A DNA stretch of 64,000 bases from Pseudomonas fluorescens (GCF_018614775.1 NZ_JAGGOF010000048.1:111888-175887), one strand, 5' to 3'; counted from the stretch's first letter, positions 39,604-49,157 are shown. The notes: generated by a model not told the origin, from the letters alone. Made by a program: numbers and translations.

Positions 39604-40158
39604 TCAGTGCAAGGACGGCTTGGCGGCCGGTTCCGAGGTTTTCTTCGTCTCGGTGAACAGCAGCAATGGCGCGACCCGCAGGTACTCCATCACTTCCATG
39701 TAGTCGCTTTCGCCGTCATCGGATTCTTCCAGGGCATCCTGGACCTGGGAAATCGCGGCCAGGTCCTGCAACACTTCCTTCGCCTCGTCGCTCAACGCGT
39801 ACTCGCGGCGGGTCAGGCCGAAACCGGCGAGGAAACCCTGGCACCACTGGCCCAGTGCAACGGCACGCTCGGCCAACGGGGCGTCGTCGGTGGGCAACAA
39901 CAGGACGACGGTCATGTCGTCGCTGGTCAGCTCACCCTTGACCATTTCCTGCAGGCCGACAAGCGCATTACGGACGTTGTCTGCCGGCTCGCCTTCGAGC
40001 AGCTCGGCCGCGTCGGCCAACCAGCCGTCGACTTCGAAACCGGCGCCGGCGCAGCTGCGACCGAGCAGCAGGCCATGCAATTCGGCAGGCGAGACAGGAT
40101 GACCGCTGGTGCTCAGCAGGGTGGCGAACGCTTGATACGGGGAATTCTGAATGGGCAT
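39604..40158 (-). CDS. UPF0149 (YgfB/YecA-like) family protein
   Basis: A 184-residue acidic, mostly helical protein ([36 protein letters not shown]) with the AELHGLL phrase typical of YgfB. In P. aeruginosa, YgfB has been linked to control of ampDh3 and beta-lactam resistance; in other bacteria its role is unclear. It is first in the pepP-ubiH-ubiI operon and divergent from the zapA pair. Confidence 0.85.
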   Translation of the reverse strand: MPIQNSPYQAFATLLSTSGHPVSPAELHGLLLGRSCAGAGFEVDGWLADAAELLEGEPADNVRNALVGLQEMVKGELTSDDMTVVLLLPTDDAPLAERAVALGQWCQGFLAGFGLTRREYALSDEAKEVLQDLAAISQVQDALEESDDGESDYMEVMEYLRVAPLLLFTETKKTSEPAAKPSLH

Positions 40159-40287
40159 GGGCAGCTAGGCGCCAGACGGCGCTATGTCTAGAATGGAGGC
40201 CTTGTATCCTACATCGCCAGCCTCGCCAAGACTATCAGAGGCTGTGCGACCTGCATTCCCCATCAGACACCCTCTTCAGTGGACACA

Positions 40288-40497
40288 ATGGAAGACAACG
40301 ACCTGCAAGCGCTGATGGCCAGACTCGAATTGCTAATTGAGCGGGTCGAGCAACTAAAAAGCCAGAACGGACTCTTATTAGCTCAGGAAAAAACCTGGCG
40401 CGAGGAACGCGCTCACCTCATTGAAAAAAATGAAATCGCCCGGCGTAAGGTCGAATCGATGATTTCGCGCCTCAAGGCCCTGGAGCAAGACTCATGA
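40288..40497 (+). CDS. Small coiled-coil protein upstream of zapA (TIGR02449-like)
   Basis: A 69-residue, highly charged helical protein (LQALMARLELLIERVEQLKSQNGLLL...MISRLKALEQDS) with a heptad pattern throughout. ATG 40288 is used; an in-frame GTG at 40279 is possible. Its stop overlaps the zapA start as ATGA. The family is small, conserved beside zapA in pseudomonads, and resembles ZapB/SlyX in size and form. A division role is inferred from the neighbour only. Confidence 0.82.
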   Translation: MEDNDLQALMARLELLIERVEQLKSQNGLLLAQEKTWREERAHLIEKNEIARRKVESMISRLKALEQDS

Positions 40498-40811
40498 GTT
40501 CAAGCAATAGCGTTACCGTGCAGATCCTCGATAAAGAATATTCGATCATCTGTCCCCAGGAAGAGCGCAGCAACCTGGTGAGCGCGGCCCGTTACCTGGA
40601 CGGCAAGATGCGCGAGATCCGCAGCAGCGGCAAAGTCATCGGCGCCGACCGCATCGCCGTGATGGCCGCCTTGAACATCACCCACGACCTGCTGCATCGC
40701 CAGGATACGCCGGACGTTCAGATCAGTGGCTCGACCCGCGAACAGGTGCGTGACCTGCTCGACCGGGTGGATCTGGTGCTCGCGACCGATCCGGACGTCA
40801 GCAAAGGCTGA
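40494..40811 (+). CDS. zapA: Cell division protein ZapA
   Basis: A 105-residue protein with the N-terminal globular head (VTVQILDKEYSIICPQEERSNLVSAARYLDGKMREIRSSGKVIGADRIAVMAALNITHDLL) and a C-terminal helix. ZapA cross-links FtsZ filaments at the division ring. Translational coupling to the coiled-coil gene and the 6S RNA and ygfA genes downstream reproduce the usual order. Confidence 0.94.
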   Translation: MSSSNSVTVQILDKEYSIICPQEERSNLVSAARYLDGKMREIRSSGKVIGADRIAVMAALNITHDLLHRQDTPDVQISGSTREQVRDLLDRVDLVLATDPDVSKG

Positions 40812-40842
40812 TTCGCGAGGCAGCCTGGGGTATACTTGCGTC

Positions 40843-41020
40843 ACTCCCTGGGGTGCTTGCCAGTTGGTGATGTCCCTGAGCCGATACGCACAACCACGGA
40901 GGTTGCACGTTGGGGCCGGTGTGCATGTCCGCTTGACGGAAAGCCTTAACGCCCCCTGCAACTTCCACCTTGAACTTTCGGGTTCAAGGGCTAAGCCGAC
41001 AGCGGTTCATCCGGGGAGCC
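40843..41020 (+). ncRNA. ssrS: 6S RNA
   Basis: The sequence between zapA and ygfA has the conserved Pseudomonas 6S elements: 5' CUCCCUGGGGUGCUUGCCAG, the GAUGUCCCUGAGCCGAUA block and the AACCACGGAGGUUG segment. The 5' UCCCUGG can pair with 3' CCGGGGA to close the terminal stem, leaving the large internal bulge that mimics an open promoter. A TATACT -10 box lies at 40831-40836, so the 5' end is near 40843. The 3' end is estimated from the closing stem. It binds and restrains the sigma70 holoenzyme. Confidence 0.9.
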
Positions 41021-41028
41021 TGAACCCA

Positions 41029-41066
41029 GACAACGCCAGTGCATACGCACTGGCGTTGTCGTTTCT
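41029..41066 (+). terminator. Long perfect hairpin after 6S RNA
   Basis: GACAACGCCAGTGC and GCACTGGCGTTGTC (14-bp stem, four-base loop) lie between 6S RNA and ygfA. Only GTTTC follows, so it may be a weak terminator or a processing/stability element for co-transcribed ssrS-ygfA. Confidence 0.7.
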
Positions 41067-41136
41067 GGTGAAGGCGTTTCTGAGCGTCCCGTTTTGCGGT
41101 TACGCTGTGCCATCGCCGACTCCGTGAAACTCCGAC

Positions 41137-41739
41137 ATGACCGAACCTGCGCTGCTACCACGCCCGCAACTTCGACGCCTGCTGCGCCAGGCCCGTCGCG
41201 CCCTGACGCCCGCCCAGCAGCGGCAAGCGGCCCAAGGGCTGTACCGGCAACTGGCCCAGCACCCGCTGTTTCGCCGCGCCCGGCACATCGCCCTGTACCT
41301 GCCCAACGATGGCGAGATTGACCCACGTCTGCTGCTGCGCGCTGCCCAGCGCCGGGGGAAGGCCACCTACCTGCCGGTGCTCAGCCCCTGGCCGCGGACC
41401 AAGATGGTGTTCCAACGCATCCGACCCGGCGAACAGCTGCACCCCAATCGGTTTCGTATCCTCGAACCACGGATGGACCTCGCCCGGCAACGCAAGGTCT
41501 GGACGCTGGACCTGGTGTTGTTGCCGCTGGTGGGGTTTGACGATGCCGGAGGCCGGCTGGGCATGGGTGGCGGCTTCTATGACCGCAGCCTGGCGTACCT
41601 GGCGCGACGCAGACAATGGCGCAAGCCGACGCTGCTGGGGCTGGCCCATGAGTGTCAGAAGATCGAACGATTGCCACAGGCAAGCTGGGACGTACCGCTA
41701 CAGGGCACGGTCAGCGACAGGCATTGGTATATTGCATGA
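41137..41739 (+). CDS. ygfA: 5-formyltetrahydrofolate cyclo-ligase
   Basis: A 200-residue enzyme with RQARRALTPAQQRQAAQGL at the N-terminus and the C-terminal substrate/ATP loop LVLLPLVGFDDAGGRLGMGGGFYDRSLAYL. It converts 5-formyl-THF to 5,10-methenyl-THF. Its place downstream of ssrS is conserved from E. coli to Pseudomonas, where 6S RNA and the enzyme are co-transcribed. Confidence 0.93.
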   Translation: MTEPALLPRPQLRRLLRQARRALTPAQQRQAAQGLYRQLAQHPLFRRARHIALYLPNDGEIDPRLLLRAAQRRGKATYLPVLSPWPRTKMVFQRIRPGEQLHPNRFRILEPRMDLARQRKVWTLDLVLLPLVGFDDAGGRLGMGGGFYDRSLAYLARRRQWRKPTLLGLAHECQKIERLPQASWDVPLQGTVSDRHWYIA

Positions 41740-41777
41740 CAGACGCCGCGACAATCAGCGGCGCCTGGAACACCGGC

Positions 41778-41924
41778 TCAGCGTTTGAGCGTGGGCGCGG
41801 GCTGGGTAATGTCCATTGGCGCCTCGGTCTTGTTGGTCCACAGGCTTTGGGCGTAACCGGTGGTCACGACACCCAGACCGAACAAAATGACCAGAATCCA
41901 CAACAAATCCGGTTTGCGTTTCAT
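41778..41924 (-). CDS. 48-residue single-span membrane protein
   Basis: A short gene on the minus strand, starting ATG 41924 with GGGG eight bases upstream and stopping TGA at 41778-41780. The protein starts MKRKPDLLWILVILFGLGV, with one hydrophobic helix (about residues 7-23), and ends in a Pro-rich polar tail (QPAPTLKR). The positive N-terminus predicts N-in topology. I do not recognise a function. It is convergent with ygfA and divergent from the EVE gene. Confidence 0.7.
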   Translation of the reverse strand: MKRKPDLLWILVILFGLGVVTTGYAQSLWTNKTEAPMDITQPAPTLKR

Positions 41925-42117
41925 CGATTGCCCCCCTCAAGGCATATCACACACGATGACAGCAGCGGTTTTCTTATTGGCCGTGCAGCAGCGTCAAGCT
42001 TGGAGGCCGGCATTTTGCGGCAACCTGCAGCGACACGCAAACTCTGGCGTCAACCGACTGTCGGTTTGTCATAAAATCGCTGAACTATTTTCAGTACACC
42101 GCCCAGGAGTAGAGGTC

Positions 42118-42570
42118 ATGGCCTATTGGCTGATGAAATCCGAGCCCGACGAATTGTCCATCCAAGGCCTGGAAAAGCTCGGCTCGGCGCGCTGGGACGG
42201 GGTCCGTAACTACCAGGCGCGCAACTTTCTAAGGGCCATGGCCGTTGGCGACCCGTTCTTCTTCTACCACTCCAGTTGCCCGGAGCCAGGTATTGCCGGG
42301 ATCGGGCGGATCGTCCGGGCGGCCTACCCCGATCCAACGGCGCTGGAACCTGACAGCCATTACCACGACCCCAAGGCCAGCCCGGATAAAAACCCCTGGA
42401 CCGCCATTGACGTCGCTCACGTCGAGACATTCGCTCACGTGTTGAAGCTCGATTACCTCAAGCAACAGGCTGCGCTGGCCGAGATGCCACTGGTGCAGAA
42501 AGGCTCGCGGCTGTCGGTAATGCCGGTGACGGCGCAGCAGTGGGCGGCAGTGGTTGCGCTCAAGCCCTAG
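42118..42570 (+). CDS. EVE domain protein
   Basis: A 150-residue single EVE domain protein (AYWLMKSEPDELSIQGLEKLGSARWDGVRNYQARNFLRAMAVGDPFFFYHS...GIAGIGRIVRAAYPD). The EVE fold is related to PUA and YTH domains and is thought to bind modified bases in RNA or DNA. The start is ATG 42118 (GGAGTAGAGG upstream); the longer frame extends into non-coding sequence. The substrate in pseudomonads is not established. Confidence 0.88.
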   Translation: MAYWLMKSEPDELSIQGLEKLGSARWDGVRNYQARNFLRAMAVGDPFFFYHSSCPEPGIAGIGRIVRAAYPDPTALEPDSHYHDPKASPDKNPWTAIDVAHVETFAHVLKLDYLKQQAALAEMPLVQKGSRLSVMPVTAQQWAAVVALKP

Positions 42571-42589
42571 ATCTCCTGGCGCCCTTCAG

Positions 42590-42680
42590 TCCGCCATCGC
42601 GAGCAGGCTCGCTCCCACACTGGATCCCCCTTCAATGAAGATCCCCCTGTGGGAGCGAGCCTGCTCGCGATGAGGCCCGC
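42590..42680. repeat. REP-type palindrome pair
   Basis: An inverted copy (42592-42618) and a direct copy (42648-42673) lie in the convergent gap between the EVE gene and the FliL-like gene. Confidence 0.85.
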
Positions 42681-42696
42681 CCAGACGATAGAAGCT

Positions 42697-43113
42697 TTAC
42701 TGAATGATCAAGTTGTTGAACAACAGATCATCCACCATCGGCTTGCCTGTCTCATCGTTCATCACCTGCTGGGTCTGCTTCAACGCTTCCTGGCGCAACT
42801 TTTCCTTGGCCTCCAGGCTATTCATCGTCTCGGTGGTCTGCTGGGCAAACAATGCCACCAGCTGATTGCGAATCAGCGGTTCGTTGGCCTTCACCGCAGC
42901 AGCAGCGGCTTCACCGGTGACGCGCAGAGCCACGTCGGCCTTGTAAACCTTCAGCTTCGCCGTACCGTCCAGGCCATAGTTGCCCACGAATGGCGGGCTC
43001 AGGGTGAGGTAACTGACCTTCGGCGCCTCGCCTTCTTTCGCTTCCTTGGCCTCTTCGGCCATCGCGGCCACTGGCAATGACAGGGCCAGCATCAACATGA
43101 TCCACGCTTTCAC
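42697..43113 (-). CDS. FliL-like periplasmic/membrane-associated protein
   Basis: A 138-residue protein. A GTG at 43113 with a perfect GAGGAG site six bases upstream is the best start (VKAWIMLMLALSLPVAAMA signal sequence). The remainder (VSYLTLSPPFVGNYGLDGTAKLKVYKADVALRVTGEAAAAAVKANEPLIRNQLVALFAQQTTETMNS) matches the FliL pattern of a YLxLxPPFVxN strand and a helix ending in the RNxLVxLFS-like phrase. It is isolated from flagellar genes, so a flagellar role is not assured. Confidence 0.8.
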   Translation of the reverse strand: MKAWIMLMLALSLPVAAMAEEAKEAKEGEAPKVSYLTLSPPFVGNYGLDGTAKLKVYKADVALRVTGEAAAAAVKANEPLIRNQLVALFAQQTTETMNSLEAKEKLRQEALKQTQQVMNDETGKPMVDDLLFNNLIIQ

Positions 43114-43264
43114 ATTCGACTCCTCATCCGATTTTGCGGCCCAGCATACCGACCCGCCGTTCAAGCACAAGCTTATGGCCGGCTATCAGGGTGGGGCATG
43201 CTCGTTGACCCGTTGACTCTCACACCTACACTTATCGGCCATCACTCCCAAAGGAATAGCCCTG

Positions 43265-44242
43265 ATGAAAGCCGTGCTGTGCAAAGAATTCGGCCCCGCC
43301 GAATCGCTGGTGCTGGAAGACGTCGCCAGCCCCGTTGCGAAAAAAAATGAGGTACTGCTGGAGGTGCACGCCGCCGGGGTGAATTTCCCTGACACGCTGA
43401 TCATCGAGGGCAAATATCAGTTCAAGCCGCCCTTCCCGTTTTCTCCCGGCGGGGAAGCGGCGGGCGTCGTCAGTGCCGTCGGCGAAAAGGTCAGCCACCT
43501 GAAAGTCGGTGACCGCGTGATGGCGCTTACCGGTTGGGGCAGCTTTGCCGAACAGGTCGCGGTGCCCGGCTACAACGTGCTGCCGATCCCGGTGTCCATG
43601 GACTTCAACACCGCAGCCGCCTTCAGCATGACCTATGGCACCTCGATGCACGCCCTCAAGCAACGGGCCAATCTGCAGTCCGGCGAAACCCTGCTGGTGC
43701 TTGGCGCATCCGGCGGCGTCGGCCTCGCGGCGGTGGAAATCGGCAAGGCCATGGGCGCCCGGGTAATCGCCGCCGCCAGCAGTGCCGAGAAACTCGCCGT
43801 GGCCAAGGCGGCCGGCGCTGACGAATTGATCAACTACAGCGAAACCAGCCTGAAGGAGGAGATCAAGCGCCTCACCGATGGCCAGGGCGCCGACGTGATC
43901 TACGACCCGGTGGGCGGCGATCTGTTCGACCAGGCCATCCGCGCCATTGCCTGGAACGGCCGACTGCTGGTGGTCGGCTTTGCCAGCGGACGCATCCCCG
44001 AGTTACCGGTGAACCTGGCCCTGCTCAAGGGCGCCGCCGTGATGGGGGTGTTCTGGGGCTCTTTCGCCCAGCGCCAGCCCCAGGACAATGCCGCCAACTT
44101 CCAGCAATTGTTCGGCTGGTTCGCCGAAGGCAAGCTCAAGCCGCTGGTTTCGCAGGTGTATCCGCTGAGCAATGCTGCCCAAGCGATCAATGACCTTGGA
44201 CAGCGCAAGGCAGTGGGCAAAGTGGTCGTGCAGGTGCGTTGA
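43265..44242 (+). CDS. NADPH:quinone oxidoreductase family protein (MDR superfamily)
   Basis: A 325-residue zinc-independent medium-chain dehydrogenase. The N-terminal GroES-like domain has FPFSPGGEAAGVVSAVGEKV, and the NADPH-binding fold has VLGASGGVGLAAVEIGKAMGARVIAAASS. Catalytic zinc cysteines are lacking, as in quinone oxidoreductases. AAAGGA precedes the ATG. The natural substrate cannot be fixed from sequence. Confidence 0.88.
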   Translation: MKAVLCKEFGPAESLVLEDVASPVAKKNEVLLEVHAAGVNFPDTLIIEGKYQFKPPFPFSPGGEAAGVVSAVGEKVSHLKVGDRVMALTGWGSFAEQVAVPGYNVLPIPVSMDFNTAAAFSMTYGTSMHALKQRANLQSGETLLVLGASGGVGLAAVEIGKAMGARVIAAASSAEKLAVAKAAGADELINYSETSLKEEIKRLTDGQGADVIYDPVGGDLFDQAIRAIAWNGRLLVVGFASGRIPELPVNLALLKGAAVMGVFWGSFAQRQPQDNAANFQQLFGWFAEGKLKPLVSQVYPLSNAAQAINDLGQRKAVGKVVVQVR

Positions 44243-44372
44243 AGGGTCATGGCGGTCCGGCCTGCCGCGCCGGATCGCCAATGGCGTGCCCCACCCCAAA
44301 GACCGCGATGCAAGGCGTGAAAACGCCTGAAGCGATATTTCCTACAGCGTCCTTCAGCTCCACCTGAACGAC

Positions 44373-44452
44373 ATGTTCACTTAAGAACATTCGTTAGGGA
44401 AAATTTCCGCTGTTTATGCGATGAGAAGCAATGCTATTTTCGGTAACGAAAC
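44373..44452 (+). promoter_or_regulatory. Two GlpR-like operators upstream of glpT
   Basis: Site 1 (44373-44390) is ATGTTC-N6-GAACAT, a perfect inverted repeat that fits the E. coli GlpR consensus half-sites (ATGTTCG...CGAACAT). Site 2 (44437-44452) is TTTTCGGTAACGAAAC, with TTTTCG/CGAAA arms close to the Pseudomonas GlpR type. Both lie 45-130 bases before glpT. Repression by GlpR and induction by glycerol-3-phosphate would follow. Confidence 0.68.
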
Positions 44453-44498
44453 TGTAACATTCGCATCCGCAGTCATAACAAGAAACTGGAGCCCTTGA

Positions 44499-45848
44499 AT
44501 GTTTGCTTTCTTTCGTCCTGCCGCACATCAGGCGACCCTGCCTGAAGAAAAAATAGACAGCACCTATCGACGCCTTCGCTGGCAGATTTTCGCCGGGATC
44601 TTCTTTGGCTACGCCGGCTATTACCTGCTGCGCAAGAATTTCTCCCTGGCCATGCCCTACCTGATCGACGAGGGCTACAGTCGAGGCCAATTGGGCTTGG
44701 CCATGTCGGCCATTGCCATCGCCTACGGCCTGTCGAAATTCCTGATGGGCCTGGTGTCCGACCGCTCCAACCCGCGCTACTTCCTGCCGTTCGGCCTGCT
44801 GGTGTCGGCAGGCGTGATGTTCATCTTCGGTTTCGTGCCTTGGGCAACGTCCAGCGTGACCATGATGTTCATCCTGCTGTTCATCAACGGCTGGGCTCAG
44901 GGCATGGGCTGGCCGCCCAGTGGACGGACCATGGTGCACTGGTGGTCGCAGAAAGAACGCGGCGGCGTGGTATCAATGTGGAACGTGGCGCATAACGTCG
45001 GCGGCGGCCTGATCGGCCCGTTGTTCCTGCTGGGGATGGGCTGGTTCAATGACTGGCACTCAGCGTTCTATGTGCCCGCTGCCGTGGCGCTGGCCGTTGC
45101 CGTATTCGCCTTCGTGACCATGCGCGACACCCCGCAATCGGTGGGCCTGCCACCCATCGAGAAATACAAGAACGACTACCCGGAAGGGTACGACGCGAGC
45201 CACGAGAACGAGTTCAGCGCCAAGGAAATCTTCGTCAAGTACGTGCTGCGCAACAAAATGCTCTGGTACATCGCCATGGCTAACGTTTTCGTCTACCTGC
45301 TGCGCTATGGCGTGCTGGACTGGGCGCCGACGTACCTGAAGGAGGCCAAGGGCTTCACGGTGGACAAGAGCTCCTGGGCATATTTCTTCTATGAGTGGGC
45401 AGGCATTCCCGGCACGCTGCTGTGCGGCTGGATGTCGGACAAGATCTTTCGCGGTAACCGTGGCCTGACGGGCATGGTGTTCATGGCCCTGGTGACCGTG
45501 GCAACGCTGGTGTACTGGCTGAACCCGGCCGGCCACCCGACCGTCGACATGATCGCCCTGGTGTCCATCGGTTTCCTGATCTACGGCCCGGTCATGCTGA
45601 TCGGCTTGCAGGCACTGGAGCTGGCGCCGAAAAAAGCCGCCGGTACCGCCGCAGGCTTCACCGGTCTGTTCGGTTACCTGGGCGGCTCGGTCGCGGCCAG
45701 TGCTGCCATGGGCTACACCGTGGACCATTTCGGTTGGGATGGCGGGTTTGTGCTGTTGGTTGGCGCCTGCCTGCTGTCAATGGCCTTCCTTGCGCCAACC
45801 CTGTGGCACAAGCAAGTTGCCAGTCAAAGCCGCGAAGCGGTCGCCTGA
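44499..45848 (+). CDS. glpT: Glycerol-3-phosphate:phosphate antiporter
   Basis: A 449-residue major facilitator protein of the organophosphate:Pi antiporter family, with 12 predicted spans. [32 protein letters not shown] at the N-terminus contains the conserved Arg/Lys of the substrate site, and [26 protein letters not shown] is the GlpT/UhpT signature. It imports glycerol-3-phosphate (and fosfomycin) in exchange for phosphate. GGAG precedes the ATG. Its last 25 bases overlap the end of the convergent chaC gene. Confidence 0.94.
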   Translation: MFAFFRPAAHQATLPEEKIDSTYRRLRWQIFAGIFFGYAGYYLLRKNFSLAMPYLIDEGYSRGQLGLAMSAIAIAYGLSKFLMGLVSDRSNPRYFLPFGLLVSAGVMFIFGFVPWATSSVTMMFILLFINGWAQGMGWPPSGRTMVHWWSQKERGGVVSMWNVAHNVGGGLIGPLFLLGMGWFNDWHSAFYVPAAVALAVAVFAFVTMRDTPQSVGLPPIEKYKNDYPEGYDASHENEFSAKEIFVKYVLRNKMLWYIAMANVFVYLLRYGVLDWAPTYLKEAKGFTVDKSSWAYFFYEWAGIPGTLLCGWMSDKIFRGNRGLTGMVFMALVTVATLVYWLNPAGHPTVDMIALVSIGFLIYGPVMLIGLQALELAPKKAAGTAAGFTGLFGYLGGSVAASAAMGYTVDHFGWDGGFVLLVGACLLSMAFLAPTLWHKQVASQSREAVA

Positions 45849-46492
45849 TCCAAGGCTGATCTGCAACGCTTGAGCCGCGCCTCCAGATTCCGATCCGGCA
45901 TGGCGTGGCTGCGCAGAGCGTGGACGGTCTGCTCGACATAATCGCGAGTGGTGCCGTAACGCCCACTGGCGCTTTCGAACACCTGGCTCAGCACATGATC
46001 CGGCAAGTTGCCGGCATAGCTGGGCAGGTGCCGTTCCAGCACGAACCCAAGGGCCTGTACGCGGCTGCCATCCTCGAGACGGCAACTGAGCCAGTGAGGA
46101 CGATAGGACGGCACCGGCATCTCGCGTTGCCACAGGGCAAACAGCGAGTCCTCGAGATTCTCCTCTGGCAGGCGATAAGCGAAGCCGCTGCACGAACCGC
46201 CACGATCCAGCCCGAACACCAAGCCAGGCAACTCCGGGGTGCCACGATGTTCGTGAGACCACAGATACAAGCCGCGATGATAACCGTGGACCCGTCCGCG
46301 CACCCGCTCCACCGCCGTGCATTCGGGCCGCCAGATCAATGACCCATAGGCGAACAGCCACACCGGCCCACCGTTGTGAAGACTCATGGTCGACTGCATC
46401 GAGGCGAGCAATTGCTCACGGGTCAGCTTCGCCCCCAAGTTCAACCGTGGCGGGTAGAGGGCACAGGTAATGGCGGATTCGATTGCGCTCAT
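45824..46492 (-). CDS. chaC: ChaC-type gamma-glutamylcyclotransferase
   Basis: A 222-residue protein with the substrate loop [14 protein letters not shown] and [46 protein letters not shown], including the likely catalytic Glu. ChaC enzymes cleave glutathione to 5-oxoproline and Cys-Gly. It is convergent with glpT, overlapping it by 25 bases at the 3' ends. Confidence 0.9.
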   Translation of the reverse strand: MSAIESAITCALYPPRLNLGAKLTREQLLASMQSTMSLHNGGPVWLFAYGSLIWRPECTAVERVRGRVHGYHRGLYLWSHEHRGTPELPGLVFGLDRGGSCSGFAYRLPEENLEDSLFALWQREMPVPSYRPHWLSCRLEDGSRVQALGFVLERHLPSYAGNLPDHVLSQVFESASGRYGTTRDYVEQTVHALRSHAMPDRNLEARLKRCRSALDQATASRL

Positions 46493-46722
46493 GGCCGGTA
46501 GCGTCTGGCTCCTCGCGGTTTGGAATGTGAAGGGGCGCTCGTCATTCAGTTGACGTTTATTGGGATCAAGGCAAGTTAAATGCCATCCCGCAACCGATAT
46601 ACGTTATCGGTATCTAACCTTAAGACTAAATACCGAAACGAAATATATGAAGTTATATCGCTGGGTAATGTGGTATCCCCTCGCCACAAAAAGCTCACCG
46701 AGCCTGGGTTGATGAGTACAGC
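46493..46722. other. AT-rich gap with a perfect inverted repeat
   Basis: This gap is notably AT-rich from 46560 to 46670. It contains ACCGATA (46593-46599) and TATCGGT (46605-46611), perfect 7-bp arms around TACGT, a good candidate operator or small terminator. It lies upstream of chaC, so it may belong to the chaC promoter. No gene is supported. Confidence 0.5.
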
Positions 46723-47691
46723 TCAGGCCCGCGGCGCGTACGCAAACACGTCGGCGCGCATCTGGTGGGCGTCCATTCCCGCCTCCACCAGGGCATCGAG
46801 TGTGCCGTAGATCATGGCCGGCGAGCCGCTGGCGTAGACATGCACGTCCGAAAGATCGCTGATGTCCTCGCACACGGCCTCGTGAAGCATCCCGCAGCGT
46901 CCTTCCCAGCCGCACAAGTCGCTGACGACTTTGTGCAGAAACAGGTTCGGCAGTTGCTTCCACTCCTCCCAATGCTCGATTTCGTAGAAATCCTCCGGTC
47001 GCCGCACGCCCCAATACAGATGCACCGGGTGCTTGAAGCCCTCCGCACGGCAATGCTCGATCAGGCTGTGCATCTGCGCCATGCCGGTTCCCGCGGCAAT
47101 GAGCACCAGTGGGCCGTCCGGCAGCTCGGACAAGTGCGTGTCGCCAAACGGCATTTCGATGCGCACGTTGGGGTTGCGCCCTAGCTGCTCAAGCAGCGCC
47201 CGCGCACTGCTTTCGCGCACCAATACATGCAATTGCAGATCGCGCCCCGAATGCGGTGCGGAGGCCAGGGAGAAGGCCGATTTCTCGCCATTCTCCCGCT
47301 CGATCATCAGGTACTGACCGGCGTGATAGCGCGGCGGTTTGCCTGCCGGCGCGCGCAGGCGCACCCGCCAGACATCGCCGCCGACATCGGCGCACTCGGT
47401 CACCTGGCAGGCCAGCTTGCGCACCGGCAATTCACCCGGCGACAGCACGCCATCCCACAACACGACGCAATCCTCCAGCGGTTCGGCGATGCAGGTGAAG
47501 ATCTCACCGTGATCGCGCACCTCGCCAGCCTGCTTCACCCGGCCTTCCACCAACAACGCTCCACAGACGTGGCAGTTGCCGTTGCGGCAGCTTTGCGGGC
47601 ATTCGTAGCCCAGGCGCCGCGCGCCATCGAGAATCCGCTCGGCGGGCTGTATCTCCAGCACCGCCCCGGAAGGCTGCAAGGTTACACGCAT
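46723..47691 (-). CDS. 2Fe-2S flavodoxin/ferredoxin reductase (CDP-6-deoxy-delta-3,4-glucoseen reductase-like)
   Basis: A 322-residue protein with an N-terminal plant-type ferredoxin domain (Cys35, Cys40, Cys43 and Cys67 in C-x4-C-x2-C-x23-C spacing), an FAD domain (PPRYHAGQYLMIERENGEKSAFSLASAP) and an NAD-binding domain (LVLIAAGTGMAQMHSLIEHC). It resembles the E3/AscD-like reductases. Its ATG overlaps the ubiD stop by one base (TGATG), so co-expression with UbiD is likely; a role in reducing FMN or its prenylated form is only a speculation. Confidence 0.85.
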   Translation of the reverse strand: MRVTLQPSGAVLEIQPAERILDGARRLGYECPQSCRNGNCHVCGALLVEGRVKQAGEVRDHGEIFTCIAEPLEDCVVLWDGVLSPGELPVRKLACQVTECADVGGDVWRVRLRAPAGKPPRYHAGQYLMIERENGEKSAFSLASAPHSGRDLQLHVLVRESSARALLEQLGRNPNVRIEMPFGDTHLSELPDGPLVLIAAGTGMAQMHSLIEHCRAEGFKHPVHLYWGVRRPEDFYEIEHWEEWKQLPNLFLHKVVSDLCGWEGRCGMLHEAVCEDISDLSDVHVYASGSPAMIYGTLDALVEAGMDAHQMRADVFAYAPRA

Positions 47692-49157
47692 CAATCTATT
47701 CCTAACTGATTCCAGATGGCATCGATCCGTTGGGTAACGGCCTCATCCTTGACGATAACCCGGCCCCATTCACGAGTGGTCTCGCCGGGCCATTTATGCG
47801 TGGCATCGAGCCCCATCTTCGAACCCAGGCCGGACACCGGCGAGGCGAAGTCAAGGTAGTCGATCGGCGTGTTCTCGATCATGACCGTGTCGCGCTTGGG
47901 GTCCATGCGCGTGGTGATGGCCCAGATCACATCGTTCCAGTCCCGCGCGTTGATATCGTCGTCGGTGACGATAACGAACTTGGTGTACATGAACTGTCGC
48001 AAAAACGACCAGACACCGAGCATCACCCGCTTGGCGTGCCCTGGATACGACTTCTTCATGGTCACCACGGCCATGCGATACGAACAACCTTCCGGCGGCA
48101 GGTAGAAGTCGGTGATCTCTGGAAACTGCTTCTGCAGGATCGGCACGAAGACTTCGTTCAACGCCACCCCGAGAATGGCCGGCTCGTCCGGCGGCCGGCC
48201 GGTGTAGGTGCTGTGGTAGATCGGCTTGATCCGATGGGTGATGCGCTCGACGGTGAACACCGGGAAGCTGTCGACTTCGTTGTAGTAACCGGTGTGGTCG
48301 CCGTACGGGCCCTCATCGGCCATTTCGCCAGGATGGATCACGCCTTCGAGGATGATCTCGGCGGTGGCCGGCACTTGCAGGTCGTTGCCGCGGCACTTCA
48401 CCAGTTCGGTGCGGTTGCCGCGCAACAGGCCGGCGAAGGCATATTCGGAAAGGCTGTCAGGCACGGGCGTGACCGCACCGAGGATCGTCGCCGGGTCCGC
48501 ACCCAGGGCCACCGACACCGGGAATGGCTGGCCGGGGTGTTTTTCACACCACTCGCGATAGTCCAGCGCGCCGCCGCGGTGACTCAACCAGCGCATGATG
48601 ACCTTGTTGCGGCCAATCACCTGCTGGCGGTAGATCCCCAGGTTCTGGCGATCCTTGTTCGGCCCCTTGGTGACGGTCAGGCCCCAGGTAATCAGCGGCC
48701 CCACGTCGCCCGGCCAGCAGGTCTGCACCGGGAGCATGGCCAGGTCGACGTCGTCGCCCTCGATCACCACTTCCTGGCAGATCGCGTCCTTGACGACCTT
48801 CGGCGCCATGGAAATGATCTTGCGGAAAATCGGCAGCTTGGACCAGGCGTCTTTCAACCCTTTGGGTGGCTCAGGCTCCTTGAGGAACGCCAGCAGCTTG
48901 CCGATTTCGCGCAGCTCGCTGACGGCTTCGGCGCCCATGCCCAAGGCGACGCGCTCCGGCGTGCCGAACAGGTTGCCCAACACCGGAATGTCGTAGCCGG
49001 TTGGATTCTCGAACAGCAGCGCCGGGCCTTTTGCGCGCAGGGTGCGATCGCAGACTTCCGTCATCTCCAGCACGGGAGAGACGGGAACCTGGATACGTTT
49101 CAACTCGCCGCGCTGCTCAAGCTGCTGCACGAAATCCCGAAGATCCTTGAATTTCAT
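47691..49157 (-). CDS. ubiD: 3-octaprenyl-4-hydroxybenzoate decarboxylase
   Basis: A 488-residue UbiD-family prenylated-FMN decarboxylase starting [22 protein letters not shown]. Motifs include [19 protein letters not shown] (prFMN/metal region) and [12 protein letters not shown] (with the catalytic Glu). It decarboxylates polyprenyl-4-hydroxybenzoate in ubiquinone synthesis. ATG 49157 matches the family start. Confidence 0.94.
   Translation of the reverse strand: MKFKDLRDFVQQLEQRGELKRIQVPVSPVLEMTEVCDRTLRAKGPALLFENPTGYDIPVLGNLFGTPERVALGMGAEAVSELREIGKLLAFLKEPEPPKGLKDAWSKLPIFRKIISMAPKVVKDAICQEVVIEGDDVDLAMLPVQTCWPGDVGPLITWGLTVTKGPNKDRQNLGIYRQQVIGRNKVIMRWLSHRGGALDYREWCEKHPGQPFPVSVALGADPATILGAVTPVPDSLSEYAFAGLLRGNRTELVKCRGNDLQVPATAEIILEGVIHPGEMADEGPYGDHTGYYNEVDSFPVFTVERITHRIKPIYHSTYTGRPPDEPAILGVALNEVFVPILQKQFPEITDFYLPPEGCSYRMAVVTMKKSYPGHAKRVMLGVWSFLRQFMYTKFVIVTDDDINARDWNDVIWAITTRMDPKRDTVMIENTPIDYLDFASPVSGLGSKMGLDATHKWPGETTREWGRVIVKDEAVTQRIDAIWNQLGID

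Noticed and set aside
40812..40961. Short open frames over the zapA-ygfA gap
   Set aside because: The sequence matches conserved 6S RNA elements; the frames there are incidental.
41755..41940. 61-codon minus-strand frame between ygfA and the EVE gene
   Set aside because: A different frame over the same bases gives a better gene (48 residues, ribosome site, membrane helix); the 61-codon frame has no such support.
44243..44498. Small RNA or leader peptide before glpT
   Set aside because: No hairpin with a T-run and no convincing short frame; the visible structure is better explained by GlpR-like operators.
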